Source of the DNA: Telluria beijingensis
Lineage (GTDB): Bacteria; Pseudomonadota; Gammaproteobacteria; Burkholderiales; Burkholderiaceae_D
DNA length: 64,000 bases
Direction: 5' to 3'
Assembly (NCBI RefSeq): GCF_030770395.1
Contig: NZ_CP132480.1
Location: 5,418,953-5,482,952 of the forward strand
Part shown: one piece after another, positions 47,255 to 57,009 of the stretch
Numbering within the stretch: position 1 is the stretch's first letter
Layout: every line of letters begins with the position of its first letter
Translations under genes and position numbers: made by a program
The notes under the pieces: model-generated
The model's input: only the letters and a program-made list of their open reading frames with translations
Told to the model about the DNA's origin: nothing
Database searches by the model: none

Positions 47255-49531
47255 TCACGCCGCGCGCGTCACCGGCTGGCCCGCCAGCCACTCCAGCAAG
47301 CCCTCCGGCGACAGCGGCCGCGCATACAGGAAGCCCTGCGCCAGCGGGCAGCCGAGCTGGCGCAGGATCTGCGCCTGGCGCTCGTCCTCGACCCCTTCCG
47401 CGATCACCGACAGGCCCAGGTTGCGGCCCAGCTGCACCACCATCTGGGCGATGCTGCTGCCGCGCGCCGATCCCGTGATTTCGGTCACGAAGGCGCGGTC
47501 GATCTTGAGCCGGTCGACCTGCAGCCGCTGCAGGTGCGACAGCGAAGAAAAACCGGTGCCGAAATCGTCGATCGCGATCGACACGCCGGTGCGCTTGACC
47601 TGCGCCAGCTTCTCGACCAGCAGCGCCGGTTCTTCCATCGCCATCGATTCCGTGATCTCCAGTTCGATGTATTCGGGCGGCGCACCAGTATCGTCCAGCG
47701 CGCGGCGCAGCATGTCGAGGAAGTGCGGATGCCGGAACTGCACCTGCGAGACGTTGACCGACATCGTGAAATCGCGGTGGCCGGCGCCGCGCAGGCGTAT
47801 CAGCTCGGCGCAGGCCTGGCGCAGCACCCATTCCCCGATCTCGACGATCAGGCCCGAGTACTCGGCGATCGGGATGAAGCGGTCGGGCGGCACCAGGCGC
47901 CCGTCTTCCTGGCGCCAGCGCAGCAGCGCCTCGGCGCCGAACGGGCGGTTGGTGCCGAGATCGACCTGTGGCTGGTAGTGCAGGAACAGCTGGCCGCGCT
48001 GGAAGCCGCTGCGCAGCGCGTGCATCATGCGCACCCGCTCGCGGATCTCGACGCCCATGCTGCGCGAAAAATAGAAGTGGCCGGCGCGCTGCTGCGACTT
48101 GGCGCGCTTGAGGGCGATGTCGGCATCCTTCAGGGCGTCGGCGCCGCTGCCGTCGTGCTCGTTCAGGCGCACCAGGCCGAGCGTGGCGGACACCTGCACG
48201 TCCTGGCCGTCGATGCGGAACGATTCGCGGAACAGCGCCTGCACCTGGGCCGGCTGCACCGCGTCGGCCTCGCCCAGCACGCAGAAGATGTCGCCGCCGA
48301 TGCGGCCGATCTCCAGGCCGGGGGCCAGGCGCGACTTCAGGCGCTGGCCGACCGACACCAGCAGCAGGTCGCCGAAATGGTGGCCGAGGGCGTCGTTGGT
48401 CTCGGCGAAGTGGTCCAGGTCGACCAGGGCCAGCACGGCGCCGGCGCGGCGCGGGCTGGCCAGCAGGGCGTCGATCAGCTCGACCATCCGGGTGCGGTTC
48501 GGCAGCCCGGTCAATGGATCGTGGAAGGCCGACTTGTTCAGGTGGGTGACCAGTTCGCAGTTGTCGAGGCAGACCGCGACCATGCCGCAGAAGACCTTCA
48601 GCAGGCGTCGTTCGAGCTCGTCGACCGGACGGTCGAACGGGATGCAGGCGACGAAGTCGCGCCCCGCCTTGCCCGGGAAGTACAGGTTCAGCAGGCCGTC
48701 CTCGGCGCCGCACTGGCGGGTGAGCAGGGTGCGTTCGGCGGCCCGCGCGAACGGCCCGCTCAGTTCGCGGCCGTCGAGGTGGCGGCAGGCGCCGGCCGCG
48801 GCCACCGCGCGCAGGGTCTCGGGCCGGCCGTGGCCGGTGTCGCGGGTGCACAGCACGCCCTCGGCCGCCTGGCCGACCAGGCGCCCGACCTGGGCCAGGA
48901 TGCCGAGCGCCACGTCGCGCACGCCGTGCAGGGCCATCAATTCGGAGCAGGCGGCGACGATGCGCTCCATGCCCAGCCGGTTGGCCTCGAGTGCGCGGAT
49001 CTGCTGGTAGGAGCGGATCGCGGCCGCCACCGTCGTGTACAGCTTGGTGCGGGTGAGTTCGGACTTGGTGCGGTAATCGTTGATGTCGTAGCCGCGGATG
49101 GCTTCCATCTCGGGCGCATAGCCGGGCTGGCCGGTGCGCAGGACGATGCGCAGGTCGTGCAGGCCCAGTTCGTCGCGAATGCGGCGCACCAGGCGCAGGC
49201 CGGCGTCGGCCCGCTCCATCACCACGTCCAGCAGGACGACGGCGATATCGTCTTCGCGCGCCAGCAGGTCGAAGGCTTCGCTGGCGGAATAGGCGTGCAG
49301 GAAGGCCAGCGGGCGGCCCTGCATCTCGACATTGCCGAGAGCGAAGGTAGTGGTCGAATGCACGTCGGCATCGTCGTCGACCACCAGGATCCGCCATGCT
49401 GGGTGCGAGGATGCGGCGGCAGCGGCTTCGTCGGCAAAGACGAGGTCGTCGTTCATGAGCTCTTCGCCCACGAGGTTGGCGCTACCGCGGTCATCCTTCA
49501 TTGGTCCCGAGGGCGTAATCGATGCTGGCAT
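47255..49531 (-). CDS. Response regulator with DUF3369, degenerate GGDEF and EAL domains
   Basis: A 758-residue cyclic-di-GMP protein. The receiver domain starts RILVVDDDADVHSTTTFALG with the phosphorylated Asp in AVVLLDVVMERADAG (residues ~40-160). DUF3369, a GAF-like sensor, follows, then GGDEF (around residues 330-490) with FHDPLTGLPNRTRMVELIDA and a degenerate active site IGRIGGDIFCV, so cyclase activity is unlikely. The EAL domain is intact: GAEALLRWRQEDGRLVPP, IELEITESMAME, IAIDDFGTGFSSLSHLQRL and VIAEGVEDERQAQIL. A phosphodiesterase controlled by phosphorylation is expected. No kinase is adjacent. The ATG at 49531 has a GGAGA box; shorter starts (49501, 49456) are possible. Confidence 0.93.
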   Translation of the reverse strand: MPASITPSGPMKDDRGSANLVGEELMNDDLVFADEAAAAASSHPAWRILVVDDDADVHSTTTFALGNVEMQGRPLAFLHAYSASEAFDLLAREDDIAVVLLDVVMERADAGLRLVRRIRDELGLHDLRIVLRTGQPGYAPEMEAIRGYDINDYRTKSELTRTKLYTTVAAAIRSYQQIRALEANRLGMERIVAACSELMALHGVRDVALGILAQVGRLVGQAAEGVLCTRDTGHGRPETLRAVAAAGACRHLDGRELSGPFARAAERTLLTRQCGAEDGLLNLYFPGKAGRDFVACIPFDRPVDELERRLLKVFCGMVAVCLDNCELVTHLNKSAFHDPLTGLPNRTRMVELIDALLASPRRAGAVLALVDLDHFAETNDALGHHFGDLLLVSVGQRLKSRLAPGLEIGRIGGDIFCVLGEADAVQPAQVQALFRESFRIDGQDVQVSATLGLVRLNEHDGSGADALKDADIALKRAKSQQRAGHFYFSRSMGVEIRERVRMMHALRSGFQRGQLFLHYQPQVDLGTNRPFGAEALLRWRQEDGRLVPPDRFIPIAEYSGLIVEIGEWVLRQACAELIRLRGAGHRDFTMSVNVSQVQFRHPHFLDMLRRALDDTGAPPEYIELEITESMAMEEPALLVEKLAQVKRTGVSIAIDDFGTGFSSLSHLQRLQVDRLKIDRAFVTEITGSARGSSIAQMVVQLGRNLGLSVIAEGVEDERQAQILRQLGCPLAQGFLYARPLSPEGLLEWLAGQPVTRAA

Positions 49532-49731
49532 GTGCTACGTCTCCAGGTTGTCTCGGCATGGATAACTTCAGTATATATGCAATTGTAAAAAGGAAACGAA
49601 CGATCGGCGCCGGCTGTGCAAAATATTTCCGTATGGGAACATATTGCGACAGTCGACGCAATAATGTTCGTTTCTGCTTGCCAGAGGGCCTGTTAGAATG
49701 GTAATTCGATCAATCCAATATCAAGACGCAC

Positions 49732-50826
49732 ATGTCCGGCAATACTTTTGGTAAGCTGTTTTCCGTCACCACCTTCGGCGAATCGCACGGCCCCGCGATC
49801 GGCTGCGTCATCGACGGCTGCCCGCCCGGCATGGCCCTGTCCGAGGCCGACATCCAGCCCGAGCTCGACCGGCGCAAGCCTGGCACCTCGCGCCACGTGA
49901 CCCAGCGCCAGGAGGCCGACCGGGTCGAGATCCTGTCCGGCGTCTACCAAGGCCTGACCACCGGCACCCCGATCGCGCTCCTGATCCGCAACGAAGACCA
50001 GCGCAGCAAGGACTACGGCAATATCGCCGAGAGCTTCCGCCCCGGCCATGCCGACTACACCTACTGGCATAAATACGGCGTGCGCGACCCGCGCGGCGGC
50101 GGCCGTTCGTCGGCGCGCCTGACCGCGCCGGTGGTCGGCGCCGGCGCCGTCGCAAAAAAATGGCTGCGCGAACGCCACGGCACCGAGTTCCGCGGCTGCA
50201 TGCGCGCGCTGGGCGATATCGCGGTGCCGTTCGAGGGCTGGGAACACGTGCACGCCAATCCCTTCTTCGCCGCCACCGGCGACGCCGCCCTGTTGCAGCG
50301 GATGGAAGAGGCGATGGACCAGTTGCGCCGCGACGGCGACTCGATCGGCGCCCGCATCGACGTGGTGGCCAGTGGCGTGCCGGTCGGCTGGGGCCAGCCG
50401 ATCTACGACAAGCTTGACGCCGACATCGCGTACGCGATGATGGGGATTAACGCGGTCAAGGGCGTGGAAATCGGCGCCGGGTTTGCGTCGGTGGCGCAGC
50501 GCGGCTCGGAGCATGGCGACGAGCTGACGCTCGAGGGCTTCGTGGGCAACCATTCCGGTGGGGTGCTGGGCGGGATCTCGACCGGCCAGGACATCACGGT
50601 GTCGCTGGCGATCAAGCCGACGTCGTCGATCCGCGTGCCGCGCCGCTCGATCGACAAGGCCGGCAATCCGGCCACAGTGGAGACCTTCGGTCGCCACGAT
50701 CCCTGCGTCGGCATCCGTGCGACGCCGATCGCCGAGGCGATGCTGGCGCTGGTGCTGATCGACCACGCGCTGATGCATCGGGCGCAGTGCGGGGATGTGC
50801 AGGTGGCGACGCCGAAGTTGAAATAA
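49732..50826 (+). CDS. aroC: Chorismate synthase
   Basis: A 364-residue FMN-dependent enzyme completing the shikimate pathway (EPSP to chorismate). The three family signatures are [18 protein letters not shown], the [20 protein letters not shown] segment with [17 protein letters not shown] before it, and [20 protein letters not shown] near the end. [20 protein letters not shown] and [16 protein letters not shown] are also conserved. Length is normal. It stands alone between the DUF3369 gene (divergent) and a palindromic repeat. Confidence 0.98.
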   Translation: MSGNTFGKLFSVTTFGESHGPAIGCVIDGCPPGMALSEADIQPELDRRKPGTSRHVTQRQEADRVEILSGVYQGLTTGTPIALLIRNEDQRSKDYGNIAESFRPGHADYTYWHKYGVRDPRGGGRSSARLTAPVVGAGAVAKKWLRERHGTEFRGCMRALGDIAVPFEGWEHVHANPFFAATGDAALLQRMEEAMDQLRRDGDSIGARIDVVASGVPVGWGQPIYDKLDADIAYAMMGINAVKGVEIGAGFASVAQRGSEHGDELTLEGFVGNHSGGVLGGISTGQDITVSLAIKPTSSIRVPRRSIDKAGNPATVETFGRHDPCVGIRATPIAEAMLALVLIDHALMHRAQCGDVQVATPKLK

Positions 50827-50843
50827 TCCGGCGACCTTCGCCT

Positions 50844-50971
50844 CGTCGTTACCTCCACCGGAGGTAACGACTTCCCGCGCAGGCGGGAACCCAAGTTTGC
50901 ATGCATCGCCATTATCGTCAGCCCTAGCGGCAGTGCGAAGGACTTGGGTTCCCGCCTCCGCGGGAACGACG
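50844..50971. repeat. REP-like composite palindromic repeat, copy 2
   Basis: Same plan and length as the element at 47091-47218: GTTACCTCC-ACC-GGAGGTAAC, then TTCCCGCGCAGGCGGGAA, a ~55-base spacer, and ACTTGGGTTCCCGCC with CGCGGGAA. Here the first hairpin is a perfect 9-bp stem. The spacers of the two copies differ, but the arms are nearly identical. It lies right after aroC, between convergent genes. Confidence 0.8.
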
Positions 50972-51006
50972 GGTAACGGGTAACAGGAAAGCCGCGGCAA
51001 GCGCGC

Positions 51007-52500
51007 TTAAACGCGTGTCACGATCGCTTCCAGCTGATGCCTTCTCTCGACCGTGCGCACCACCAGCGCGCGCAGGTCGTTCAGCAGCGAGAACTCGGTC
51101 TGGCTCAGGATCACCTGCGGGAAGGTGTCGTCCCAGTCGCCGTAGATGAAGCCCGCCGGCTGGCCATGCGCCGACAGCGGAATCACCACGAAGCAGCGCG
51201 CGTCGCCCAGCGTGCCTTTCCACCAGCCCGGCAGCTTGCTCGCGAACTTGGCGTCGTGCGCGTTCTCGATGAAGATCACGCGGTCGCTGCCCAGCGCGGC
51301 GTGGAACACGTTCGGCTCGTAGGTGTCGTCGAAGGCGAGGTTGGGCAGCATCGTCTTGACGTCCTCGCCCAGCCCGAGGCGCGCCGAATAGCGGCCTTCG
51401 CGCCGGTTGCGAAGAAAAGCGAACGAGCGCGTGAATGACAGGCCCTTGTGCATCGTCTCGAGCGCCATCGAGATCATCTGGCCGGCGGTGGCGTTCGGGC
51501 CGGCGTCGCGCATGTCGGCCACGCCGCTCATCAGGATCTTGTTGCCGGCGATGCGCTTGCGCGTGGCCGCGGCCTGCTGCGCGCGTTTTTCCTGCGGCTT
51601 GGCCAGCGGCGCGATCGACAGGTCCGACGCCGCTTCCACCTTGGCCTTGTCGATCGAGGCCAGGATGCCGTCGGGCGGCAGGCCCAGCATCGGCGCGAAG
51701 CTCTCTGCCAGGGCCGCCACCTTCGCGGCGCCGGCCGCGTCGTCGGCCCACAGGGCATCGGCTGCCTGGGTCGACATGCTGCCCAGCGCGGCCAGCCAGT
51801 CCTCGTGGGCGAAGCCCTCGAAGCGCTCGCCCGGCTCGACCCGGCGCATGCCGGCCACCAGGTTGCGCGGCAAGCCCCAGTGGGCGGCGGTGGCGCGGCC
51901 CACTTCTTCCAGCGACAGCCCGAGCACCTCGAACGCCGCCTGTTCTTCGCGGCCTTCGCCGGTGAGCTCACGCATGCTGGCCCAGCGCTCCGGCATGTAG
52001 AAGGTCAGCATCATGCGGCCCAGCGAATGCAGGATCGAGCACACCACGGCTTCTTCCGGGTCGCGCGAGCGGGCGTCGGCCGCCAGCTGCTGCGCCACCA
52101 TCCCGGCCAGCACCGCCTTTTCCATCTCGATGTGGGCGGCTTCGGTGTCAGGCGTGCTGCGGCTGAGTTCCTCGATCAGCTTGAGCCCCAGCGCCAGGTG
52201 GCCGATGGTCTCGGTGCCCAGCACCAACACCGCTCTCGAGATCGTGTTCACGCTCTGGCCGAAGGCCGAATACATGCTGCTGTTGGCCAGGCGCAGCACC
52301 TTTTGCGTGAGCACCGGGTCGGACAGCACCGTCTGCGTCATCGAGAAGTCGCGCTCGTCCTCGCCGCGCATCGAGGCCAGGATGGCGTTGATCGCCCTGG
52401 TGAATCCGGGCATGTCGCCCTGGCGCCGGATGCGCTCCCACAGCAGGGCGAGGGTGGCTTGCGACTTCGCCGAGCGCGGGGTAGTGGCTTGTGTGGTCAT
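51007..52500 (-). CDS. HDOD-domain signalling protein with C-terminal GAF-like domain
   Basis: A 497-residue protein. The HDOD domain (about residues 20-240) has MTQTVLSDPVLTQKVLRLAN and AVVCSILHSLGRMMLTFYMP in place of the HD catalytic pair, so it is probably a non-enzymatic signalling module. The C-terminal half (from about residue 330) has a GAF-like fold with HKGLSFTRSFAFLRNRREGR and FVVIPLSAHGQPAGFIYGDW. Such proteins link cyclic-di-GMP or two-component signals to motility and similar outputs. Its start overlaps the stop of the PAS-GGDEF-EAL gene (ATGA), so the two act together. Confidence 0.88.
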   Translation of the reverse strand: MTTQATTPRSAKSQATLALLWERIRRQGDMPGFTRAINAILASMRGEDERDFSMTQTVLSDPVLTQKVLRLANSSMYSAFGQSVNTISRAVLVLGTETIGHLALGLKLIEELSRSTPDTEAAHIEMEKAVLAGMVAQQLAADARSRDPEEAVVCSILHSLGRMMLTFYMPERWASMRELTGEGREEQAAFEVLGLSLEEVGRATAAHWGLPRNLVAGMRRVEPGERFEGFAHEDWLAALGSMSTQAADALWADDAAGAAKVAALAESFAPMLGLPPDGILASIDKAKVEAASDLSIAPLAKPQEKRAQQAAATRKRIAGNKILMSGVADMRDAGPNATAGQMISMALETMHKGLSFTRSFAFLRNRREGRYSARLGLGEDVKTMLPNLAFDDTYEPNVFHAALGSDRVIFIENAHDAKFASKLPGWWKGTLGDARCFVVIPLSAHGQPAGFIYGDWDDTFPQVILSQTEFSLLNDLRALVVRTVERRHQLEAIVTRV

Positions 52501-54242
52501 GGTTTGGCTGCGCCCGGCAGAAGTGCGGTATAGAGATTTTCCTTGAGCGCCGTGACGGCCACGCTGGCCGGCATCGGCTTGCCCGTCAGGTAGCCCTGGA
52601 CGTAGTGGCAGCCCTGGTCGTCCAGCCAGGCCAGCTGTTCCTCGGTCTCGACGCCCTCGGCCACCACCGACAGGCTCAGGTGGCCGGCCAGGTCGAGGAT
52701 CGCGTTGCAGATCGCCGCATCCTTGGTCGACGCCGGCAAGTCCTTCACGAAGGCCCGGTCGATCTTGAGCACCGAGATCGGGAAGCGCTTGAGATAGGCC
52801 AGCGACGAGTAGCCGGTGCCGAAATCGTCGATCGCGATGCGCGCCTGGCGCTGCGCCATCTGGGCCAGGACGTCCTCGGCATGCAGCGGATCGACCATCA
52901 GCGTGCCCTCGGTGATCTCGAGCACCAGCTGGCGCCCGTCGAGGCCGGACAGCGCCAGCGCATCGTCGAGCACCGTCAGGAAGCGGTCGCTGCGGAACTG
53001 GCGAGGGCTGATGTTGACCGAGATGTACAGGTCGCGCGCCGCCACTTCCTGGAACTGGCGGATCTGCATGCAGGCCGCCTTCAGGGCCCAGGCCCCGAGC
53101 AGGTTGATCAGGCCGTTGCTTTCGGCGATCGGGATGAAGCGCGCCGGCGGCACCATGCCCAGGGTCGGATGCTTCCAGCGCATCAGGGTCTCGAAGCCTT
53201 CGATGATGCGGCTGCGGGCGTTGACGATCGGCTGGTAGTAGAGCAGGAACTCGCCTTCGCGGATGGCGGCGAACATGGCCGCCTCGAGCGAGATGTCGTG
53301 TTCGGGCGGACCCTGGTCGCTGGGGCTGTAGACCACGGCGCGGCCCTTGCCGGTTTCCTTGGCGCGCGACAGGGCGGCGTCGGCCAGCGTCACCAGGCGC
53401 ACTTCGTCCTCGGCGTGGTCCGGGTAGACGGCGACGCCGATCGAGGCGCCGAGATAGATCGTGTGGCCGCCGGCCTCGAACGGCGACTGCAGGGTGGCCA
53501 TCAGGCGCCCGGTGACGAGCTTGACCTGGGCTTCGCTGACGGTGCCGGGCAGCACCGCGACGAATTCGTCGCCGCCGACCCGCGCCAGCGTGTCGCTGTC
53601 GCGCAGGGCGCGGCGCAGGCGCACCGCCGCCATCTGCAGCACGGTGTCGCCCAGCGGGTGGCCGAGGCCGTCGTTGACCTTTTTAAAGCCGTCGAGGCCG
53701 ATGGCGGCGACGGCGAAGCCGTGGCCCGAGCGGCGCGCGTTGGCGATCACCATCCGGATCCGGTCCGCCAGCAGCACCCGGTTGGGCAGTTCGGTGAGCG
53801 CGTCGTGGGTCGCCATGTGGCGCAACCGCTCCTCGGTCGCGTGCTGGACCGACATGTCGCGGCCGATGACCAGCAGTGGCGCCTCGTCGCCGGTGGCCAG
53901 GTGGGCGATCCTGAGCTCGAACCAGATGTCGCGCTCGCCCGAGCGGAAGCGGGTCTCGACCAGCACCGCCTCATGGCCCGCGCCGGCGCCGGCCAGCGCA
54001 TTGCGCAGGGCCGGCTGGTCGATCTCGTGCACCAGCGACACCAGCGAGCAGCCGGGCTCGAATCCCCACAGGCGCCGGGCGCGGGTGCCCGCCGCGTGGA
54101 TCGCGCCGCTCGGAGCGACGCGGAACACGGCGTCGCCGGCCGTCTCCAGCAAGCCGTCGAGCAGCGCCGCGGGCAGCACCGCAGCCGGCGCTGGCGCGGC
54201 GGCCGGCTGGGGCAAGGGCGCGGCGGAGGAACTGGTGTGCAT
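52497..54242 (-). CDS. PAS-GGDEF-EAL cyclic-di-GMP protein
   Basis: A 581-residue protein, soluble. After a Pro/Ala-rich start comes a PAS domain (about residues 30-150; AGDAVFRVAPSGAIHAAGTR, LLVIGRDMSVQHATEERLRH), then GGDEF with MATHDALTELPNRVLLADRI and an intact LARVGGDEFVAVLPG, then EAL with IEGFETLMRWKHPTLGMVPP (ETL in place of EAL), LVLEITEGTLMV, RIAIDDFGTGYSSLAYLKRF and VVAEGVETEEQLAWLD. Both enzymatic activities are possible. The coupled HDOD gene is its likely partner. The ATG at 54242 starts just before the domain region; an in-frame extension runs upstream into the intergenic region. Confidence 0.93.
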   Translation of the reverse strand: MHTSSSAAPLPQPAAAPAPAAVLPAALLDGLLETAGDAVFRVAPSGAIHAAGTRARRLWGFEPGCSLVSLVHEIDQPALRNALAGAGAGHEAVLVETRFRSGERDIWFELRIAHLATGDEAPLLVIGRDMSVQHATEERLRHMATHDALTELPNRVLLADRIRMVIANARRSGHGFAVAAIGLDGFKKVNDGLGHPLGDTVLQMAAVRLRRALRDSDTLARVGGDEFVAVLPGTVSEAQVKLVTGRLMATLQSPFEAGGHTIYLGASIGVAVYPDHAEDEVRLVTLADAALSRAKETGKGRAVVYSPSDQGPPEHDISLEAAMFAAIREGEFLLYYQPIVNARSRIIEGFETLMRWKHPTLGMVPPARFIPIAESNGLINLLGAWALKAACMQIRQFQEVAARDLYISVNISPRQFRSDRFLTVLDDALALSGLDGRQLVLEITEGTLMVDPLHAEDVLAQMAQRQARIAIDDFGTGYSSLAYLKRFPISVLKIDRAFVKDLPASTKDAAICNAILDLAGHLSLSVVAEGVETEEQLAWLDDQGCHYVQGYLTGKPMPASVAVTALKENLYTALLPGAAKP

Positions 54243-54579
54243 GTTGTTCAGGAGCTTTCTTGCTTTCTTGTTACGGCACGTGCACGTCATGCCAATGTCA
54301 CATGTGAATCCGTGCAAGTCTACCAAACCAGAGGCGACTGTATCACTGAAAAATTCCGTAAGGCATTAGAAAGCACAAGCCGGCGGAGGATTTCGCGCCT
54401 TCTTGCGCATGCGCAGCCCGCTTGCCCAGTGGACATGATGGCGCTAACCTTAAGCATTCAAATTTGTAAAGACAGCCTGCTAGCGGCATTGTCGCCTATT
54501 CTCGGGGAAGGCGACACAAGAACTGCAATTATGGTGCCGCGATGCAACATTTGACAATAGACAGCGTTGGAGAGGGATG
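54243..54579. other. Intergenic region between divergent signalling and AidB-like genes
   Basis: This AT-richer stretch of about 340 bp carries no convincing gene. It should hold both divergent promoters. The clear element in it is the inverted repeat at 54490-54516. I see no convincing -35/-10 pair that could be named with confidence. Confidence 0.6.
54490..54516. promoter_or_regulatory. Inverted repeat upstream of the AidB-like gene
   Basis: TGTCGCCT (54490-54497) and AGGCGACA (54509-54516) are perfectly complementary 8-base arms around an 11-base loop, 64 bases before the start codon at 54580. It could be an operator or a leader hairpin; no T-run follows, so it is not an intrinsic terminator. 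Confidence 0.45.
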
Positions 54580-56253
54580 ATGGACGCATGCGATACCCAT
54601 GAAGTCTTGAACCAGGCGCCGCCATTTGTGGACATGAACCTGTACGCCTGCGATCCCGCCCTGCAGGAAGCGCTGGCGCGCGAGGGCGGCGGCTGGGCGG
54701 CGCCAGGGCTGGAGGCGCTCGGCGCCCGGTTCGGCAGCGCCGCGGTGCAGGAACTGGCGCGCCTGGCCAACCTGCACGGCCCGACCCTGGCCAGCTTCGA
54801 CCGCGTCGGACGCCGGATCGACGAGCCCGAATTCCACCCGGCCTGGCATGCGCTGATGGCGATCGCGGTCGAGGCCGGGCTCCATGCAGCGCCGTGGAGC
54901 GAGGCGCGGCCCGGTGCCCAGGTGGCGCGCGCGGCCGGCTACCTGCTGCTCGGCCAGGCCGAGAACGGCGTCCAATGCCCGCTCACCATGACCTATGCGG
55001 CGGTGCCGGCGCTGCGCCTGGCGCCGGCGCTGGCGGCGGCCTGGCTGCCGAAGATCTTGTCGCGCGACTACGATCCGCGGCCCCTGCCGCTGCACGCCAA
55101 GCGCGGCGCGCTGGTCGGCATGGGCATGACCGAGAAGCAGGGCGGGTCCGACGTGCGCGCCAATACCACCCGCGCTACCCGGCTGGCGTCAGGGGAAGAC
55201 ACCGCGGCGGGCGAGGGCGCCTGGCGCATCGTCGGCCACAAATGGTTTTATTCGGTGCCGCAGGCCGACGCCCACCTGGTCCTGGCGCGCTGCGAGGGAG
55301 AGGCGGACGGCGGCCTCGGTTGCTTCCTGGTGCCGCGCTTCCTGGACGACGGCCGCCGCAACGCCGTGCGCGTGCAGCGCCTGAAGGATAAGCTGGGCAA
55401 CCGCTCGAACGCCTCGTCCGAGGTCGAATTCTGCGGCGCGCTGGGCTGGCTGATCGGCGAACCGGGGCGCGGCATCGCGACCATCCTCGAGATGGGCAGC
55501 CATACCCGGCTCGATTGCGTGCTGGGCAGCGCCGGCATCATGCGCGCCGCCCTGTGCCAGGCGCTGCACCATGCGCGCGGACGGCTGGCCTTCGGCAAGC
55601 CGCTGGCCGACCAGCCGCTGATGCGCAATGTGCTGGCCGACCTGGCGCTGGAATCCGAGGCGGCCACCGCCTTCGCGCTGCGCCTGGCGCGCTGCTTCGA
55701 CGAAGGGGACGACCCGGCCCAGGCGCTGCTGGGTCGCATCCTGACGGCGGCCGGCAAGTACTGGATCTGCAAGCGCGGCCCGGGGTTCGGGGCGGAAACG
55801 ATGGAAGTCATGGGCGGCAATGGGTATGTCGAGGACGGGCCGCTGGCGCGCCTGTACCGCGAACTGCCGGTCAACTCGATCTGGGAAGGCTCGGGCAACG
55901 TCATGTGCCTGGACCTGCTGCGCGCGCTGGGCAAGTCGCCGCAGGCGGCGCACGCCGTGCTGGCGGCCGAACTGGCGCCGGCGGCGCTCCTTGACGCGCG
56001 CTTCGCGGCGCACGTCGCGGCCCTGCTGGACAGCCTGGCGGCGCACGCGACGATCGAAGAGGGGGCGCGCCTGCTGGCCGAGCAGATCGTGGTGGCGGTG
56101 CAGGCGGCGCTGCTGCTGCGCCATGCGCCGCCCTGCGTGGGCCAGGCTTTCCTGCTGTCGCGCATCGTGCAGCCGGTGGGCGGGGCCTACGGACGGTTGC
56201 CGGCCGGGATCGACTTCGGGGCGATCATGGCGCGCGCCTTGCCCATGTCATGA
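54580..56253 (+). CDS. AidB-like acyl-CoA dehydrogenase family protein
   Basis: A 557-residue flavoprotein. The start [20 protein letters not shown] and the early [13 protein letters not shown] are typical of AidB, the alkylation-response protein, rather than of ordinary 380-residue acyl-CoA dehydrogenases. The core has [20 protein letters not shown] (FAD site), [36 protein letters not shown] and [20 protein letters not shown] followed by [14 protein letters not shown]. AidB binds DNA and FAD; its enzymatic role is unsettled. Of two adjacent ATGs (54577 and 54580) the second has the better distance from the GGAG box. No Ada-type methyltransferase gene is nearby. Confidence 0.87.
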   Translation: MDACDTHEVLNQAPPFVDMNLYACDPALQEALAREGGGWAAPGLEALGARFGSAAVQELARLANLHGPTLASFDRVGRRIDEPEFHPAWHALMAIAVEAGLHAAPWSEARPGAQVARAAGYLLLGQAENGVQCPLTMTYAAVPALRLAPALAAAWLPKILSRDYDPRPLPLHAKRGALVGMGMTEKQGGSDVRANTTRATRLASGEDTAAGEGAWRIVGHKWFYSVPQADAHLVLARCEGEADGGLGCFLVPRFLDDGRRNAVRVQRLKDKLGNRSNASSEVEFCGALGWLIGEPGRGIATILEMGSHTRLDCVLGSAGIMRAALCQALHHARGRLAFGKPLADQPLMRNVLADLALESEAATAFALRLARCFDEGDDPAQALLGRILTAAGKYWICKRGPGFGAETMEVMGGNGYVEDGPLARLYRELPVNSIWEGSGNVMCLDLLRALGKSPQAAHAVLAAELAPAALLDARFAAHVAALLDSLAAHATIEEGARLLAEQIVVAVQAALLLRHAPPCVGQAFLLSRIVQPVGGAYGRLPAGIDFGAIMARALPMS

Positions 56254-56350
56254 ACGCCAACTTTTTTCTCGCGCAAACCGGGACAAACGGCCGCATGGCT
56301 GGGATAATGCGCGCTTGCCCGCCTCACACAGAATCACGACGAACCAAGCC

Positions 56351-57001
56351 ATGAAACAAGACCCGCGCTTTCCGAACCTGTACATCCTGAACCACCCGCT
56401 GATCCAGCACAAGCTGTCGCATATGCGCGAGCACGACACGTCGACGCGTACTTTCCGCGAACTGCTGCGCGAGATCACGCTGCTGATGGGGTACGAGATC
56501 ACGCGCGACCTGCCGCTCACCACGCGTTCGATCCGCACGCCGCTGGTGACGATCGACGCGCCGGTCATCGCCGGCAAGAAGCTGGCCGTGGTGCCGATCC
56601 TGCGCGCCGGCATCGGCATGAGCGACGGCCTGCTGGAACTGGTGCCGTCGGCGCGCGTGGGGCATATCGGCGTGTTCCGCGATCCCGCCACCCACGAGCC
56701 GGTGGAATACCTGGTGCGCCTGCCCGACACGACCGATCGTACCTTCATCCTGTGCGATCCGATGGTGGCCACCGGCAATTCGGCGGTGCATGCGATCGAC
56801 GTGCTCAAGAAGCGCGGCGTGCCGGACGAGCAGATCCTGTTCCTGGCCCTGGTGGCCGCGCCCGAGGGCGTGCAGGTGTTCCAGGACGCGCACCCGAACG
56901 TCAAGCTGTTCGTGGCCGCGCTCGACTCGCACCTGGACGAGGATGCCTATATCGTCCCAGGCCTGGGCGATGCGGGCGACCGCATCTTCGGCACCAAGTA
57001 A
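56351..57001 (+). CDS. upp: Uracil phosphoribosyltransferase
   Basis: A 216-residue salvage enzyme making UMP from uracil and PRPP. It shows [60 protein letters not shown], the PRPP loop [20 protein letters not shown] and the C-terminal uracil site [20 protein letters not shown]. Length is that of the family. Its stop is 8 bases before the Hpt gene, which is probably cotranscribed. Confidence 0.98.
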   Translation: MKQDPRFPNLYILNHPLIQHKLSHMREHDTSTRTFRELLREITLLMGYEITRDLPLTTRSIRTPLVTIDAPVIAGKKLAVVPILRAGIGMSDGLLELVPSARVGHIGVFRDPATHEPVEYLVRLPDTTDRTFILCDPMVATGNSAVHAIDVLKKRGVPDEQILFLALVAAPEGVQVFQDAHPNVKLFVAALDSHLDEDAYIVPGLGDAGDRIFGTK

Positions 57002-57009
57002 GGACGCCG

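Noticed and set aside
47163..47978. Plus-strand frame starting inside the palindromic repeat
   Set aside because: It begins in a repeat and runs antisense to the EAL domain; no ribosome-binding site or domain.
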